A program made the translations under genes and the position numbers. Positions 39,332-52,341 of a stretch of DNA of 64,000 bases are shown in pieces. This DNA is from Tetrahymena thermophila SB210 (Eukaryota; Ciliophora; Oligohymenophorea; Hymenostomatida; Tetrahymenidae): assembly GCF_000189635.1 (NCBI RefSeq), contig NW_002476348.1:62001-126000 (forward strand). Reading direction: 5' to 3'. Every line of letters begins with the position of its first letter. The stretch's first letter is position 1. A model generated the notes under the pieces. That model was not told the origin of the DNA. It saw only the letters and a program-made list of their open reading frames with translations, and made no database searches.

Positions 39332-41572
39332 TTTTTCAATATTTTATATTTATTTTAGTAATTTATTAATTTTAGAATTAATGATTAAAAGGTATTGATT
39401 ATTTAAAGACATCAACTGATATTGTTAAAAGATAAATTTTAAACTTTAATTTATAAAAGATTTTAAAACACCATAAATTTACTTGAAATTTTGTAAAAGA
39501 AATGAATCTTATTATTATACGTTCTATTTTATAATGAATGGATTTCAAATGATTATTCGATTAAATCATAAAATTGTAACAACATTCCTTATGAAATTAC
39601 TATTGTTTTATTTATAGCATAATTTTAGTGAATTTTACATGAAAATTGAGTTAAAACGTTTTTATAAATATAAAATAATTGATTTATTATACGGTTTAAT
39701 ATGCAAATATAATAGTTTTATTAAACGTTTGCATATATTTTCGATTAAGAAAGTTAATTGCTAAACATCTAATATTCAAAAATTAAAATTTAATATAAGA
39801 TAATGTTAAATTTTTTAGTAGTGGTAAATAAATACTTACATAACTCATCATATTTATTGCTATTGTTGTAAAAGAAATATTAAGTGATAGTAGTGATTTA
39901 ATAGTTTCTTTCTACTTAACTGTATGTAAGTATTGAAAAATAGCTTTATAATTACCTTCTATTATTTATATAAGTTATTTTATTTAAATTTAAATAAATA
40001 AAAAATGATTTTTTAATAGGAGATTCAAAAAGGTAAACTGTTATTTGTCATTATTTTTACTTTTTATAGAATTTATATTTTTGAATTTGATGCTTTTACT
40101 TTGTTTTAATTTTTTAAGGTTTTTAGTGTAAATTAGGATATCAAGTTTTTTGCTAATTATAATTACTCACTTACAGTAAGTATCTTTTTTTTTTAGATAA
40201 TAGAACATAAAATATCTTGATTTAATTTTTAATAATAATAATATAAAGTAATATAGTAACAGAGTTTGAAACTATTAAAAATTATAACATTTAAATTTAA
40301 TATTTTAGAAATCTAATCATTTTTATAATGGTTAATCAAATTCAAAATAATTTTTTCAAGGAAATAGTTTTTATTTTAATTTTTTTTAAATGGCTAGATA
40401 AACTAAAATACATTTTTAGATATATATTTAATTACCTTTATTTGCAAAATATATCCTAAAAACATAAATAGAATATTATATATTTAGGAATAAATATCTT
40501 TTATTAATTAAATTTTAAAATACAAATAAATTGTAAAAGAATACTTATAAATTAAATTAAAATGTAATTTTGATAAAAAAAAAAATTATTTAAATTTGAT
40601 ACTGAAGTTAAAATAAACACTTTGTTTTATTTATATCAAATATAATATTAAAATCTTAAAATAATTAGTCAACATTTTTATGAAATCCTAATTAATAAAA
40701 AAAATCATTTTAATTTAAATTAGATTGACATATTTTTGCATAATTAATTTAGGACCGCAGAATATATTCTAATTATAATTGCTAAAAAAATTTTAATTAT
40801 AATTTTTCTAACTTAATCAAAAATCATTTTTTTATTTTTACATTTATTTTCAAGATAGATTTAAAATATTCTATTTTTTGATGAAATTTATAAAGCAAAA
40901 TTTCCTTTTTTATTATTTTCATGAATTAAATATTATTTTTTAAACATTTTTAATTTTGTAAACATTTTTTAAAATATATTTTTGTTAGATTATTATAAAC
41001 TAAAAATTAAAATTATTAGATTTAATAGTCATTAAAAAATTCTTGAAGTTTGTTTTAATCTTTGATATAAAAGATACTTCTTAAAATTTTTTTATTAAGT
41101 ATTGGTAGAATATTATAAAAAATATTTTATTTTTCTTTAGCGGCTTTTGGTTACTAAAATCTTAAAAAAATATATCATAATCATTTAAATAAATTTTACT
41201 CTCAATAATAAATAATATTTTAGTATAATTAAATTGTGTATTTTACATATATAAACTGTAAATGTTTTAAATAAAGCAGTGGCTTTTAATTAATTAATTT
41301 ACTTACATTCTATTAATTATTTTTTTTCTTCAGATAAAAAATTGTACCTAACCAAAAATATTGTCTATTTCACTACATAATTATTGAATAAACCTTAAAA
41401 TAAAAATGGATAGCTGTTAAAAAATTAAATTTGTTACAATAATTCATTCAAATAATGAAAAATATTATCTATTTATTTATCATTTTATACTTTAAAAATA
41501 TTTATTTACTTTTATATATAATTATTTAATAAAGTTAACATAAAGCATTTTTAATGATTCATTTTAAAATTT
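39332..41572. other. Array spacer 3
   Basis: About 2.2 kb of non-coding A/T-rich sequence homologous to the other spacers. The unit boundary near 41030 (agtcattaaaaaattcttg) is the very end of an MFS-derived 3' segment. The conserved aagtattggtagaatatta block lies near 41096. No gene was found. Confidence 0.6.
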
Positions 41573-42472
41573 TCACTGTTGTTCTTAAGCAGGAAGATTA
41601 TGTTGTATTTTGATTGTTGAAGGATTAATAATTGTAATACTTCCATTGCATTAAGATTTACCATACTCATCATACCAAGCTGGTTGAATTGTTTAACCGT
41701 TTGATAGAACTACCTTCATATTTGTGTATTCTAAATAGTCAGTAGGGAAGTCAGTGCATGCAGAAATCTAATAAACCTCCAAAGTAGCATCAATCCAATT
41801 AAAGTTTCTGTTACTTTAGGCAACTTATAAAACTGATGATTGACCAGCTTTATTTGTTGAGGTGATAGTAGCAACATTATTTTAAACAGTAACTGAACCA
41901 TAAATTGTATCATAGGGATTGACTCCATAAACAGGATTAGCATTTATAGCTTAACCTTGAGGGCAACAGTTCCAAGATTAGAAATACCAACCATGATAGT
42001 AGGACAAAACAGGTTAGATGATACTTAAGCCAGGACCACTTCCATCATTATTTTAAGATCCAATAAAGTAATACAATACTTAGTTGTTGGTAGTTTAAGG
42101 GTTATTAGGGACTCTGTAGTTTCCTTCAAATGAACTTAAAGTCAAGCCATTAGGGAGCCAATATCCACCATTATCAATCCATTAATTGAGATTGTTGGTA
42201 GGATTTCTTTGGGAGCATCTATCGCTTTTTAAAATCTTTTTAGCAAAGTTTTATTCATCATTTGTAAGATGTATTGATCCGTCCTCTAATTCTTCAACAA
42301 AAGTACCTGATGGAACATTTTGAATACATTCTTTTAACATCAAACCAAAGGGAGTTTAGATATATTCTTCCCCTTCAATAATCTCAACATGGTGTTCAAA
42401 ATTAAGTTCACTTTCAGCTCTAAGGGAAACCAGAACAAGCGAAAGGTATAGTACCAGTGAAAGTTTATTCAT
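41573..42472 (-). CDS. Secreted six-Cys family protein, array copy 3
   Basis: 900 nt, 299 aa, no intron, six Cys conserved. The signal peptide is MNKLSLVLYLSLVLVS. Distinctive residues are QPVLSYYHGWYF in the variable loop, NANPVYGVNPYD after the Cys pair, and YDEYGKSQCNGS near the end. Together with copy 5 it forms the closest pair in the array: their 5' flanks (to about 43700 and 50630) are also almost the same, although copy 4 lies between them. Confidence 0.93.
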
Positions 42473-44574
42473 TTTTTCAATATTTTATATTTATATTAGT
42501 AATTTATTAATTATTAGAATTTATGATTAAAAGGTATTAATTATTTAAATACCTCAACTAATATTGTTGTTAAATGATAAATATTAAACTTTAATATATC
42601 AACTTTTGTAAACTATTAATGCTTTTAAAACACCATAAATTTACTTGAAATTTTGTAAAAGAAATAAATCTTATTATTATACGCTATATTTTATAATGAA
42701 TGGATTTAAAAAGATTATTCGATTAAATCATAAAATTGTAACAACATTCCTTATGTAATTACTATTGCTTTATTTATAGCATAATTTAATGAATTTTAAG
42801 TGAAAATTGAGTTAAATAAAACATTTTTATAAAAATAAAATAAATAAATGATTTATTTCAATTCCAAATATATTAGTTTTATTAAACATTTAAATATATT
42901 TTCGATTAAAAAAATTAATTGCTAAATATCTAATATTAAAAAATTAAAATTTAATATAATTTCAGAATTTTTAATAGTTGTAAATAAATACTTACATAAC
43001 TCATCATATTCCTTATTACTGCTGTAAAAGAAGTATTAAGAGTAGTGATTTAATAGTATCTTCCTACTTAACTGTATGTAAACATAGAAAAATAGCTTTA
43101 TAATTTCCTTATATTATTTTTATAAGTATTTGATTTAATTTTATATAAAAAATAAATTATTTTTTAATAGGAGATTCAAAAAGGTAAACTGCTATTAGTC
43201 ATTATATTTTTTACTCTTTATAGAATTTATATTTTTGAGTTTGGTGATTTTAATTTTTTTTAATTTTTGTAAGGTTTTTAATGTAAATTTGGAAAATACA
43301 TTTCTTGATAAATATAATTACTCACTTTCTGTAAATATCTTTTTTTTCTTTGGAAATAGAGTATAAAATATCTAGATTTAATTTTTAATAATAATAATAT
43401 AAAGTAATATAGTAACAGAGTTTGAAACTATTAAAAATTGTAATATTTAATTTTAATATTTTATAAATCTAATCATTTTTATAATGGTTAATCAAATTCA
43501 AAATAATTTTTTAAAGGAAATAGTTTTTATATTTTTCAAATAACTATATAAACAACATTTTTAGATTTATATTTAATGGCCTTTATTTGCAAAACATATC
43601 CTAAAAAAATAAATAGAATATTATATATTTGTGAATAAATATCTATTTTTCATTCAATTAGAAAATACAAATAATTTGTAAAAGAATATTTATAAATTAC
43701 TAAAAAATAATTTTTATAAAAATTGTTTATTAAATAACTAAATTAAAGAAATAATATAATTTTGTATACCTTCATATTAACATTCTTTATATAATATCAA
43801 ATTAGATAAATTAACATTAGTTAATAAAAAAAAATGACAAACGATATGTGTTAAATTCTAATGAAAGTCTTGCATTAGATCACCATAAAATCAATGAAAT
43901 GCTAAATTGAAAAAAAATATTAAAAATAAATAAATCTTCAAATAAAAAAGATGAACAAATAAATAAAATAAAAATTATTTCAAAATGAAAAAGATTTGCC
44001 AAAAAGTAAAAGTAGACAGAAATTTCAAACAGTCATTAAAAAAATACTTGTAGTTTGTTTTAATCTATTATAAAAAAGATGTATCTTGATATTTTTTCAC
44101 TAAGTATTGGTAGAATATAATACAAAACATTTTGTTTTTCTTTATCTGCGTTTTACTAAAATCTTAAAAAATATATCCAAATCCTTTTAAATAAACTTTA
44201 ATCTCAAAAATAAATAATTTTTTAATGTTATTAAATTATTTTACATATATTAATTGTAAGTGATTTAAATAAGGTAATGAATTTTAATTAATCAAAATAT
44301 TTACAATTTCTTAATTATTTTTTTTTCTCAAAAAATAATTATATCTAAATCAAAAATATTGTTTATTTCAATACATAATTATTGAATAAACCTTAAAATA
44401 ATATAATTTATAGATTTTAAAAAATTATATTTACTAGAATAAATCATTCAAATAATGAAAAATATTATTTATTTATCATTTAATGCTTTAAAAATATTTA
44501 TTTACTTTTTTATATATAATTATTTAATAAAGTTGACATAAAGCATTTTTAATGAATGATTCATTTAAAAATTT
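42473..44574. other. Array spacer 4, with a unit-specific insertion
   Basis: Non-coding. The 5' flank of copy 3 runs to about 43730, then about 250 bp (43735-43985) have no visible counterpart in the other spacers, before a copy of the MFS 3' end starts (gccaaaaagtaaaagtag, 43999). The conserved spacer block lies near 44100 with a partly altered second half. A short frame from 43834 is not protein-like. Confidence 0.55.
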
Positions 44575-45474
44575 TCACTGTTGTTCTTAAGCAGGAAGAT
44601 TATGTTGTATTTTGATTGTTGAAGGATCAATAATAGTAAGTTTTCCATTGCATTGAGATGCACCATAGCTATTACTCCAAGATGGCTGAACTGTTTAACC
44701 ATTTGATAGAACTACCTTCATATTTGTGTATTCTAAATAGTCAGTAGGGAAGTCAGTGCATCCAGAAATCTAATAAACCTCCAAAGTAGCATCAATCCAA
44801 TTAAAGTTTCTGCCATTTTATGCAACTGATAAAACAGATGATTGGCCAGCGTTATTTGTTGAGGTGATAGTAGCAAGGTTATTTTAAACAGTAACTGAAC
44901 CATAAATTGTATCGTAGGGATTGATTCCTAAAACAGGAGTTGCACTTACAGCTTAACCTTGAGGGCAACAGTTCCAAGATTAGAAGAACCAACCATAATA
45001 GTAGGTCAAAACAGGTTAGATGATACTTAAGCCAGGACCACTTCCATCATTATTTTAAGATCCAATAAAGTAATACAATACTTAGTTGTTGGAAGATTAA
45101 GGATTGTTAGGGACTCTGTAGTTTCCTTCAAATGATGTTAAAGTCAAGCCATTAGGGAGCCAATAACCGCCATTGTCAATCCATTAATTGAGATTCGTGG
45201 TAGGATTTTTTTTGGAACATCTATCACTTTTTAAAATCTTTTTTGCAAAATTTTATTAATCATTTGTAAGATGTATAGATCCATCCTCTAATTCTTCAAC
45301 AAAAGTACCTGAAGGAACATTTTGAATACATTCTTTTAACATCAATCCAAAGGGAGTTTAGATATATTCTTCCCCTTCTATGATCTCAACATGGTGTTTA
45401 AAATTAAGTTCACTTTCTGCTCTAAGTGACACCAGAACAAGCGAAAAGCATAGAACAAGCAAAAGTTTATTCAT
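44575..45474 (-). CDS. Secreted six-Cys family protein, array copy 4
   Basis: 900 nt, 299 aa, no intron, six Cys conserved. The signal peptide is MNKLLLVLCFSLVLVS. Distinctive residues are RCSKKNPTTNL, NNPQSSNNQVLYY, QPVLTYYGWFF, VSATPVLGINPYD, and ISGCTDFP, where Ala before the Cys is replaced by Gly. The C-terminal variable segment is WSNSYGASQCNGK. Its flanks group with those of copies 7 and 8, not with its immediate neighbours. Confidence 0.93.
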
Positions 45475-47314
45475 TTTTTTAAATTTTTTATATTTATTTT
45501 AGTAATTTATTAATTATTAAAATTTATGACAAATAAGTATTCATAGTTTAAAGGCCTCAAATGATATTATTAAAATATATCTATTGAGCTTTAACACCTT
45601 AATTTTTTAAAAATTTTACTCATTAGATATTTAGCTTTTAAAACAGCATAAATTTACTTGTAATTTTGTGAAATAAATAAATCCTATTAATATATATCGT
45701 TTCTTGTAATCAATGGATTTAATAAGATTGCATTAAATCATTAAAAATTGTGTAACAATATTTCTTTTGAAATTATTCTTGTAGTATTTATATTAAGAAC
45801 ATAATTTTTACTAAAATTTTACAAGAAAATTAAATTAAAATATTTTTTATTAAAATAAAATAAATAATTCAGTAAAATAAATACCCTTGGTTTAATATAT
45901 AAATAAATATATTAATTTTGTTAAATATTTTAAGAAATATTGGATTAAGAGTGTAAAATTTTAGATATTGAATATCCAAAAATAAAATATAATATAAAAT
46001 TGGATTTACTAGTTGTGGCTAATAAATACTTGAATTACCTAAACATATTATTTAATCCATATTATTTATAATCATGTAAGAGAAGTATTATGAGTAATTA
46101 TTTAATATTATCTTCTAACATATTTTTTTATAAGTATTTAAAATAGTTTTATTATTCTTTTATAAATTATTCTGTTTAATTTTATATAAAAAATAAATTA
46201 TTATTTAATAGGATATTCAAAAAGATAAAACTGTTGTTATTATTTAATATATAGACAAAAGAAAAATTTTCTTTGTAGAATTCATATTCTTGAATTTGAT
46301 GATTTTACTTGAATTTTAATTTTTTGTTGGGTTTTTAAGGTAAAAAATAGTGTAAATTTAGAAATCTCATCATATTGAACTTTCTGTAAACATCTTTTTT
46401 TCTAACGTAAATAGAAAATAAAATATCTAGATTCAATTTATTTAATAGTTCTAAAACTAAAAAAATATTACAACAAAGTTAGAAGCTATAAAAATTATAA
46501 AAATTGTAATATTTAATTTTAAAATTTTATAAATTTTATAAATTTTATTATTTTTATAATAGTTAATCATACTCAAAAAAATTTTTTCAAGGAAATTATT
46601 TTTGTTCTTATTTTATCTTTTTAAATAACTGAGTAAACTAAAAGATATGTTAAATTTTATATTTATTTACCTTTATTTATTAAATATATCCTAAAAACAT
46701 AAATAGAATATTATAGATTTGTGGATAAAAATATAATATTTATTCAATTCTAAAAAATAATTAAATTGTAAAACACGAAAATAAAATTTAAATTTTATTT
46801 TTATGAAAAAAATACAATTTAAATTTGATACTGAAGTTAAAATAAACATTTTGTTTTATTTATATCAAAATTAAGATTTGCAAAAAATCGACATTTTTAT
46901 GAAGTACTAATAAGCAAAAAAAAATAATTTAAATTAGATTAACATATTTTTACATAATTAAATTAGGCCATAGAATAAATTCTAATTAAACTAGTTTTAT
47001 AAAACTAATTAAATTATAATCTTTCTATCTAAATAAAAATGATTTTTTTTTTTTTTGATATTGATTTTAAAGACAAGTTTAAAATATTCTATTTCTTTGG
47101 ATGAAGTTTATAAAGCAAAGTTTCTCTTTATTATATTTTCATGAATAGAATAATATTTTTTAAACATTTTTAATTTTTTCAACATTTTAAAAAATATATT
47201 ATTGTTAGATTATTAAAAACAAAAATTTAATTTATTGATAGATTTAAAAATTTTAAATATTAATTAATTAGAAAGAAAAGCATAAATAAAATAATAGCCC
47301 CATAACTATCAAAA
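45475..47314. other. Array spacer 5 (before the chimeric gene)
   Basis: About 1.8 kb of A/T-rich non-coding sequence of the copy 4/7/8 type, ending in the 5' flank of the ankyrin-related gene (attaattagaaagaaaagc, near 47262). The plus-strand promoter of the chimeric ORF and the minus-strand promoter of copy 4 must both lie here. Confidence 0.55.
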
Positions 47315-47926
47315 ATGATTAACACGAGCTCAGTTACTCCTCAATATGAGAAGCCAAGAAGAAGGAGATAGTTTAAAGAAATGAAATTATTTGAATTCGA
47401 TTAAAAATAAGAAGAAAATTTAAAATTACTTGAAGAAGTTAGAAATCATAGTGCTAAATAATTTAATTATATAATGGATGTAGGGAATGAAATATCAAAG
47501 CATGCGAAAAATGAAGATTTAGAAGCTTTGTAAGAAGTAGCTAATAGGAATATAGACATTCTGCATCTCTTACGTATGCATATTGAGGAAACTTTTGAAT
47601 AAGTTTTACAATTTCGCTTTGATGATATTCTTGAATATTTTCTTGAAAATGGATTTAATATTAAAGATATAAATATGACCAGGGGTGTTAATAAATAAGA
47701 TTTTGAATATGAGTATGAATAATTCAATAAATATTTTAAAGGAGATAATTTCCTACAATTTGCTCTTATAGCTTTACTCAAAGATATTATCAGATTTCCT
47801 GGTATATTTTACATTTTTGTGGGAATTAATGGCCTTTCTTTAATATTGTTAGCTTAATCAGTTATTAACCTAACTGGAAACATTATTATGAAAAAATATA
47901 AGAGAGTAAAGATGCCAAAAAGTTGA
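47315..47926 (+). CDS. Chimeric ORF: ankyrin-protein N-terminus fused to MFS transporter fragment
   Basis: An open frame of 204 codons (203 aa) in the ciliate code. Residues 1-118 match the N-terminus of the full ankyrin gene at 60478-61191 almost exactly (PRRRRQFKEMKLFEF, MDVGNEISKHAKNEDL, ENGFNIKD). Residues 119-142 are a tail (INMTRGVNKQDFEYEYEQ) shared only with the fragment at 57044. From residue 143 the DNA is the 3' coding end of the MFS gene (34696 onward) in its original frame (GDNFLQFALIALLKD, FPGIFYIFVGINGLSL). A one-base deletion near 47851 then shifts the frame, and TGA closes it at 47924-47926. The ankyrin repeats are missing and only one or two hydrophobic helices are gained. 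It may be a dead fusion that has kept an open frame by chance (TGA is rare), or a new gene. Expression would decide. Confidence 0.6.
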
Positions 47927-48498
47927 AGTAGACAGAAATTTCAAATAGTCATTAAAAAATTCTTGAAGTTTGTTTTAATCTTTGATATAAAAGATACTTC
48001 TTAAAATTTTTTCATTAAGTATTGGTAGAATATTATACAAAATATTTTATTTTTCTTTAGCGGCTTTTGGTTACTAAAATCTTAAAAAAATATATCATAA
48101 TCCTTTAAATAAATTTTACTCTCAATAATAAATAATATTTTAGTATAATTAAATTGTGTATTTTACATATATAAACTGTAAATGTTTTATTAAAATAAAG
48201 CAGTGGCTTTTAATTAATTAATTTACTTACATTCTATTAATTATTTTTTTTTTCTTCAGATAAAAAATTGTACCTAACCAAAAATATTTTCTACTTCACT
48301 ACATAATTATTGAATAAACCTTAAAATAAAAATTGATAGCTGTTAAAAAATTAAATTTGCTACAATAATTCATTCAAATAATAAAAAATATTATCTATTT
48401 ATTTATCATTTAACGCTTTAAAAATATTTATTTACTTTTATATATAATTATTTAATAAAGTTAACATAAAGCATTTATAATGATTGATTTTAAAATTT

Positions 48499-49398
48499 TC
48501 ACTGTTGTTCTTAAGCATGAAGATTATGTTGTATTTTGATTGTTGAAGGATCGATAATAGTAAGTTTTCCATTGCATTGAGATTTACCATAATCATCATT
48601 CCAAGCTGGCTGAATGGTTTAACCGTTTGATAGAACTACCTTCATATTTGTGTATTCTAAATAGTCAGTAGGGAAGTCAGTGCATGCAGTAATCTAATAA
48701 ACTTCCAAAGTAGCATCAATCCAATTAAAGTTTCTGCCATTTTAAGCAACTGATAAAACAGATGATTTGCCAGCTTTATTTGTTGAGGTGATATTAGCAA
48801 CATTATTTTAAACTGTGACTGAGCCATAAATTGTATCGTAGGGTTTGATTCCAGTAACAGCATCAGCTTTTATAGCTTAACCTTGAGGGCAACAGTTCCA
48901 AGATTAGAAATACCAACCATGATAATAGGACAAAACAGGTTAGATGATACTTAAGCCAGGACCACTTCCGTCATTATTTTAAGATCCAATAAAGTAATAC
49001 AATACTTAGTTGTTGGTAGTTAAAGGGTTATTAGGGACTCTGTAGTTTCCTTCAAATGATCTTAAAGTCAAGCCATTAGGGAGCCAATATCCACCATTAT
49101 CAATCCATTAATTGAGATTCATGGTAGGATTTCTTTGGGAGCATCTATCGCTTTTTAAAATCTTTTTTGCAAAGTTTTATTCATCATTTGTAAGATGTAT
49201 TGATCCGTCCTCTAATTCTTCAACAAAAGTACCTGATGGAACATTTTGAATACATTCTTTTAACATCAAACCAAAGGGAGTTTAGATATATTCTTCCCCT
49301 TCAATGATCTCAACATGGTGTTCAAAATTAAGTTCGCTTTCTGCTCTAAGGGAAACCAGAACAAGCGAAAGGTATAGTACCAGTGAAAGTTTATTCAT
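48499..49398 (-). CDS. Secreted six-Cys family protein, array copy 5
   Basis: 900 nt, 299 aa, no intron, six Cys conserved. The signal peptide is identical to that of copy 3 (MNKLSLVLYLSLVLVS) and so is the variable loop QPVLSYYHGWYF. It differs in IKADAVTGIKPYD after the Cys pair, NKAGKSSVLSV, ITACTDFP, AWNDDYGKSQC and the C-terminal NLHAQEQQ. The unit begins inside the MFS-derived sequence of the upstream chimeric ORF. Confidence 0.93.
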
Positions 49399-51082
49399 TT
49401 TTTCAATATTTTATATTTATATTAGTAATTTATTAATTATTAGAATTTATGATTAAAAGGTATTAATTATTTAAATACCTCAACTAATATTGTTGTTAAA
49501 AGATAAATATTAAACTTTAATATATCAATTTTTGTTAACTATTAATGCTTTTAAAACACCATAAATTTACTTGAAATTTTGTAAAAGAAATAAATCTTAT
49601 TATTATACGTCATATTTTATAATGAATGGATTTAAAAAGATTGTTCGATTAAATCATAAAATTGTAACAACATTCCTTATGTAATTACTATTGCTTTATT
49701 TATAGCATAATTTAATGAATTTTACGTGAAAATTGAGTTAAATAAAACATTTTTATAAAAATAAAATAAATAAATGATTTATTAAAATTCAAAATATATT
49801 AGTTTTATTAAAAATTTAAATATATTTACGATTAAGAAAGTTAATTGCTAAATATCTAATATTCAAAAATTAAATTTAATATAATTTCAGAATTTTTAAT
49901 AGTGGTAAATAAATACTTACATAACTCATCATATTTATTATTACTGTTGTAAAAGAAGTATTAAGAGTTGTGATTTAATAGTATCTTCCTACTTAACTGT
50001 ATGTAAGCATAGAAAAATTTATAATTTCCTTATATTATTTTTATAAGTATTTGATTTAATTTTATATAAAAAATAAATTATTTTTTAATAGGAGATTCAA
50101 AAAGGTTAACCGCTATTAGTCATTATATTTTTTACTCTTTATAGAATTTATATATGGAATTTGGTGATTTTAATTTGTTTTAATTTTTGTAAGGTTTTTA
50201 GTGTAAATTTGGAAAATACATTTCTTGATAAATATAATTACTCACTTTCTGTAAATATCTTTTTTTTCTATGGAAATAGAGTATTAAATATCTAGATTAA
50301 ATTTTTAATAATAATAATATAAAGCAATATAGTAACAGAGTTTGAAACTATTAAAAATTGTAATATTTAATTTTAATATTTTAGAAATCTAATCATTTTT
50401 ATAATGGTTAATCAAATTCAAAATAATTTTTTTAAGGAAATAGTTTTTATATTTTTCAAATAACTATATAAACTACATTTTTAGATTTATATTTAATGGC
50501 CTTTATTTGCAAAACATATCCTAAAAAAATAAATAGAATATTATATATTTGTGAATAAATATCTATTTTTCATTCAATTAGAAAATACAAATAATTTATA
50601 AAAGAATATTTATAAATTACTAAAAAATAATTTTTATGAAAAAAAAGATTATTTAAATTTGATACTGAAAAATAAACACTTTTTTTTATTTATATTAAAT
50701 ATAACATTAAAATCTTAAAATAATCAACATTTTTATGAAATCCTAATTAGTAAAAAAAATCATGTTGATTTAAATTAGATTGACATATTTTTGCATAATT
50801 AATTTAGTACCACAAAATATATTCTAATTATAATTGTTAAAAAAATTAAATCAAATTTAATTATAATTTGACTATCTTAATCAAAAATAATTTTTTTGTT
50901 TTTATATTTATTTTCATGAAAGGTTTAAAATATTCTATTTTTTAGATGTAATTTATCCTTTTTTATTATTTTCATGAATTGAATATTATTTTTTAACATT
51001 TTATTTTTATACAATTTTTTACTAATCATATTCTATTTCTAAAATAAAATATTTACATTAGATAATTAGTCTAAATATATCT
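49399..51082. other. Array spacer 6
   Basis: Non-coding 5' flank of copy 5, nearly identical to that of copy 3 over about 1.2 kb. It ends where the MFS fragment at 51083 begins. No other gene was seen. Confidence 0.6.
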
Positions 51083-51256
51083 TCATGAGTTGGTGCACTT
51101 AAATTCCTATTTTTGGTGTTTTTGTAGATTGTTAATTAATAGAACTTACTGCCTATTAAAGCAGGTAATGGAGAAAGTTATTTTAAGGGTGATACTGTAT
51201 TAGTTGCTTAAAAATCTTCTGAAGCTTTGAGATCACTAAGCTTAGCTTATTTAAAC
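51083..51256 (+). pseudogene. Internal fragment of the MFS transporter gene
   Basis: About 170 bp match the MFS gene around 33626-33795, with shared stretches such as cctattaaagcagg and gaagctttgaga followed by ctaagcttagcttattta. It encodes the region just before and after the end of the sixth helix. The piece has no start and is joined directly to array spacer sequence (aaaccttaaaataataaa) at 51257. It shows that a second, different part of the MFS gene was carried into the array. Confidence 0.8.
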
Positions 51257-51441
51257 CTTAAAATAATAAAATTTATATTTTTTAAAAAGTTATATTTGCT
51301 AGAATTATTCATTCAAATAATGAAAAATATAATTTATTTATTTATCATTTAACGCTTTAAAAATATTTATTTACTTTTATATAAAATTATTTAATAAAGT
51401 TAACATAAAGCATTTATAATTATATATTGATTTTTAAATTT

Positions 51442-52341
51442 TCACTGTTATTCTTAAGCAGGAAGATTATGTTGTATTTTGATTGTTGAAGGATTAATAA
51501 TTGTAGTTTTTCCATTGCATTAAGATTTTCCATATTCATCATACCAATTTGGCTGAATTATTTAGCCGTTTGATAGAACTACCTTCATATTTGTGTATTC
51601 TAAATAGTCAGTAGGAAAGTCAGTGCATGCCGAAATATAATACACTTCCAAAGTTGCATCAATCCAATTAAAGTTTCTATTATTTTAAGCAACTTATAAA
51701 ATTGATGATTGACCAGCTTTATTTGTTGAGGTGATGGTAGCAACATTATTTTAAACTGTTACTGAGCCATAAATTGTATCGTAGGGATTGATTCCTGAAA
51801 CAGCACTAGCATTTATAGCTTAACCTTGAGGGCAACAATTCCAAGATTAGAAGTACCAACCCTAATGGTAGGCCAAAACAGGTTAGATGATAGTTACACC
51901 AGGACCACTTCCGTCATTATTTTAAGATCCAATAAAGTAATATAAGAACTAGTTGTTGGCAGTTTAAGGGTTGTTAGGGACTCTGTAGTTTCCTTCAAAT
52001 GATCTTAAAGTCAAGCCATTAGGAAGCCAATATCCACCATTATCAATCCATTAATTTAGATTGTTGGTAGGATTTCTTTGGGAGCATCTATCGTTTTTAA
52101 AAATTTTTTTTGCAAAGTTTTATTCGTCGTTTGTAAGATGTATAGATCCATCCTCTAATTCTTCAACAAAAGTGCCTGATGGAACATTTTGAATACATTC
52201 TTTTAACATCAAACCAAAGGGAGTTTAGATATATTCTTCTCCTTCAATGATCTCAACAGTGTGTTAAAAAGTAAATTCACTTTCTGCTCTAAAAGAAACC
52301 AGAACTACCGAAAGGCATAGTACTAGTGAAAGTTTATTCAT
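51442..52341 (-). CDS. Secreted six-Cys family protein, array copy 6
   Basis: 900 nt, 299 aa, no intron, six Cys conserved. The signal peptide is MNKLSLVLCLSVVLVSF. It is closest in mid-protein features to copy 1 (INASAVSGINPYD, KKIFKNDRC). The variable loop is QPVLAYHQGWYF, and the end has GQIIQPNWYDEYGKSQC and KTTIINPS. The unit starts with the MFS fragment and lacks the aagtattggtagaatatta block. Confidence 0.93.

Noticed and set aside
43834..44100. Frame starting in the unit-4-specific insertion
   Set aside because: Open only because TGA is rare; Lys/Ile/Asn-heavy composition and it runs into conserved non-coding spacer.
47467..47781. Minus-strand frame of 104 codons
   Set aside because: Antisense of the ankyrin-derived sequence; the plus strand matches the full ankyrin gene.
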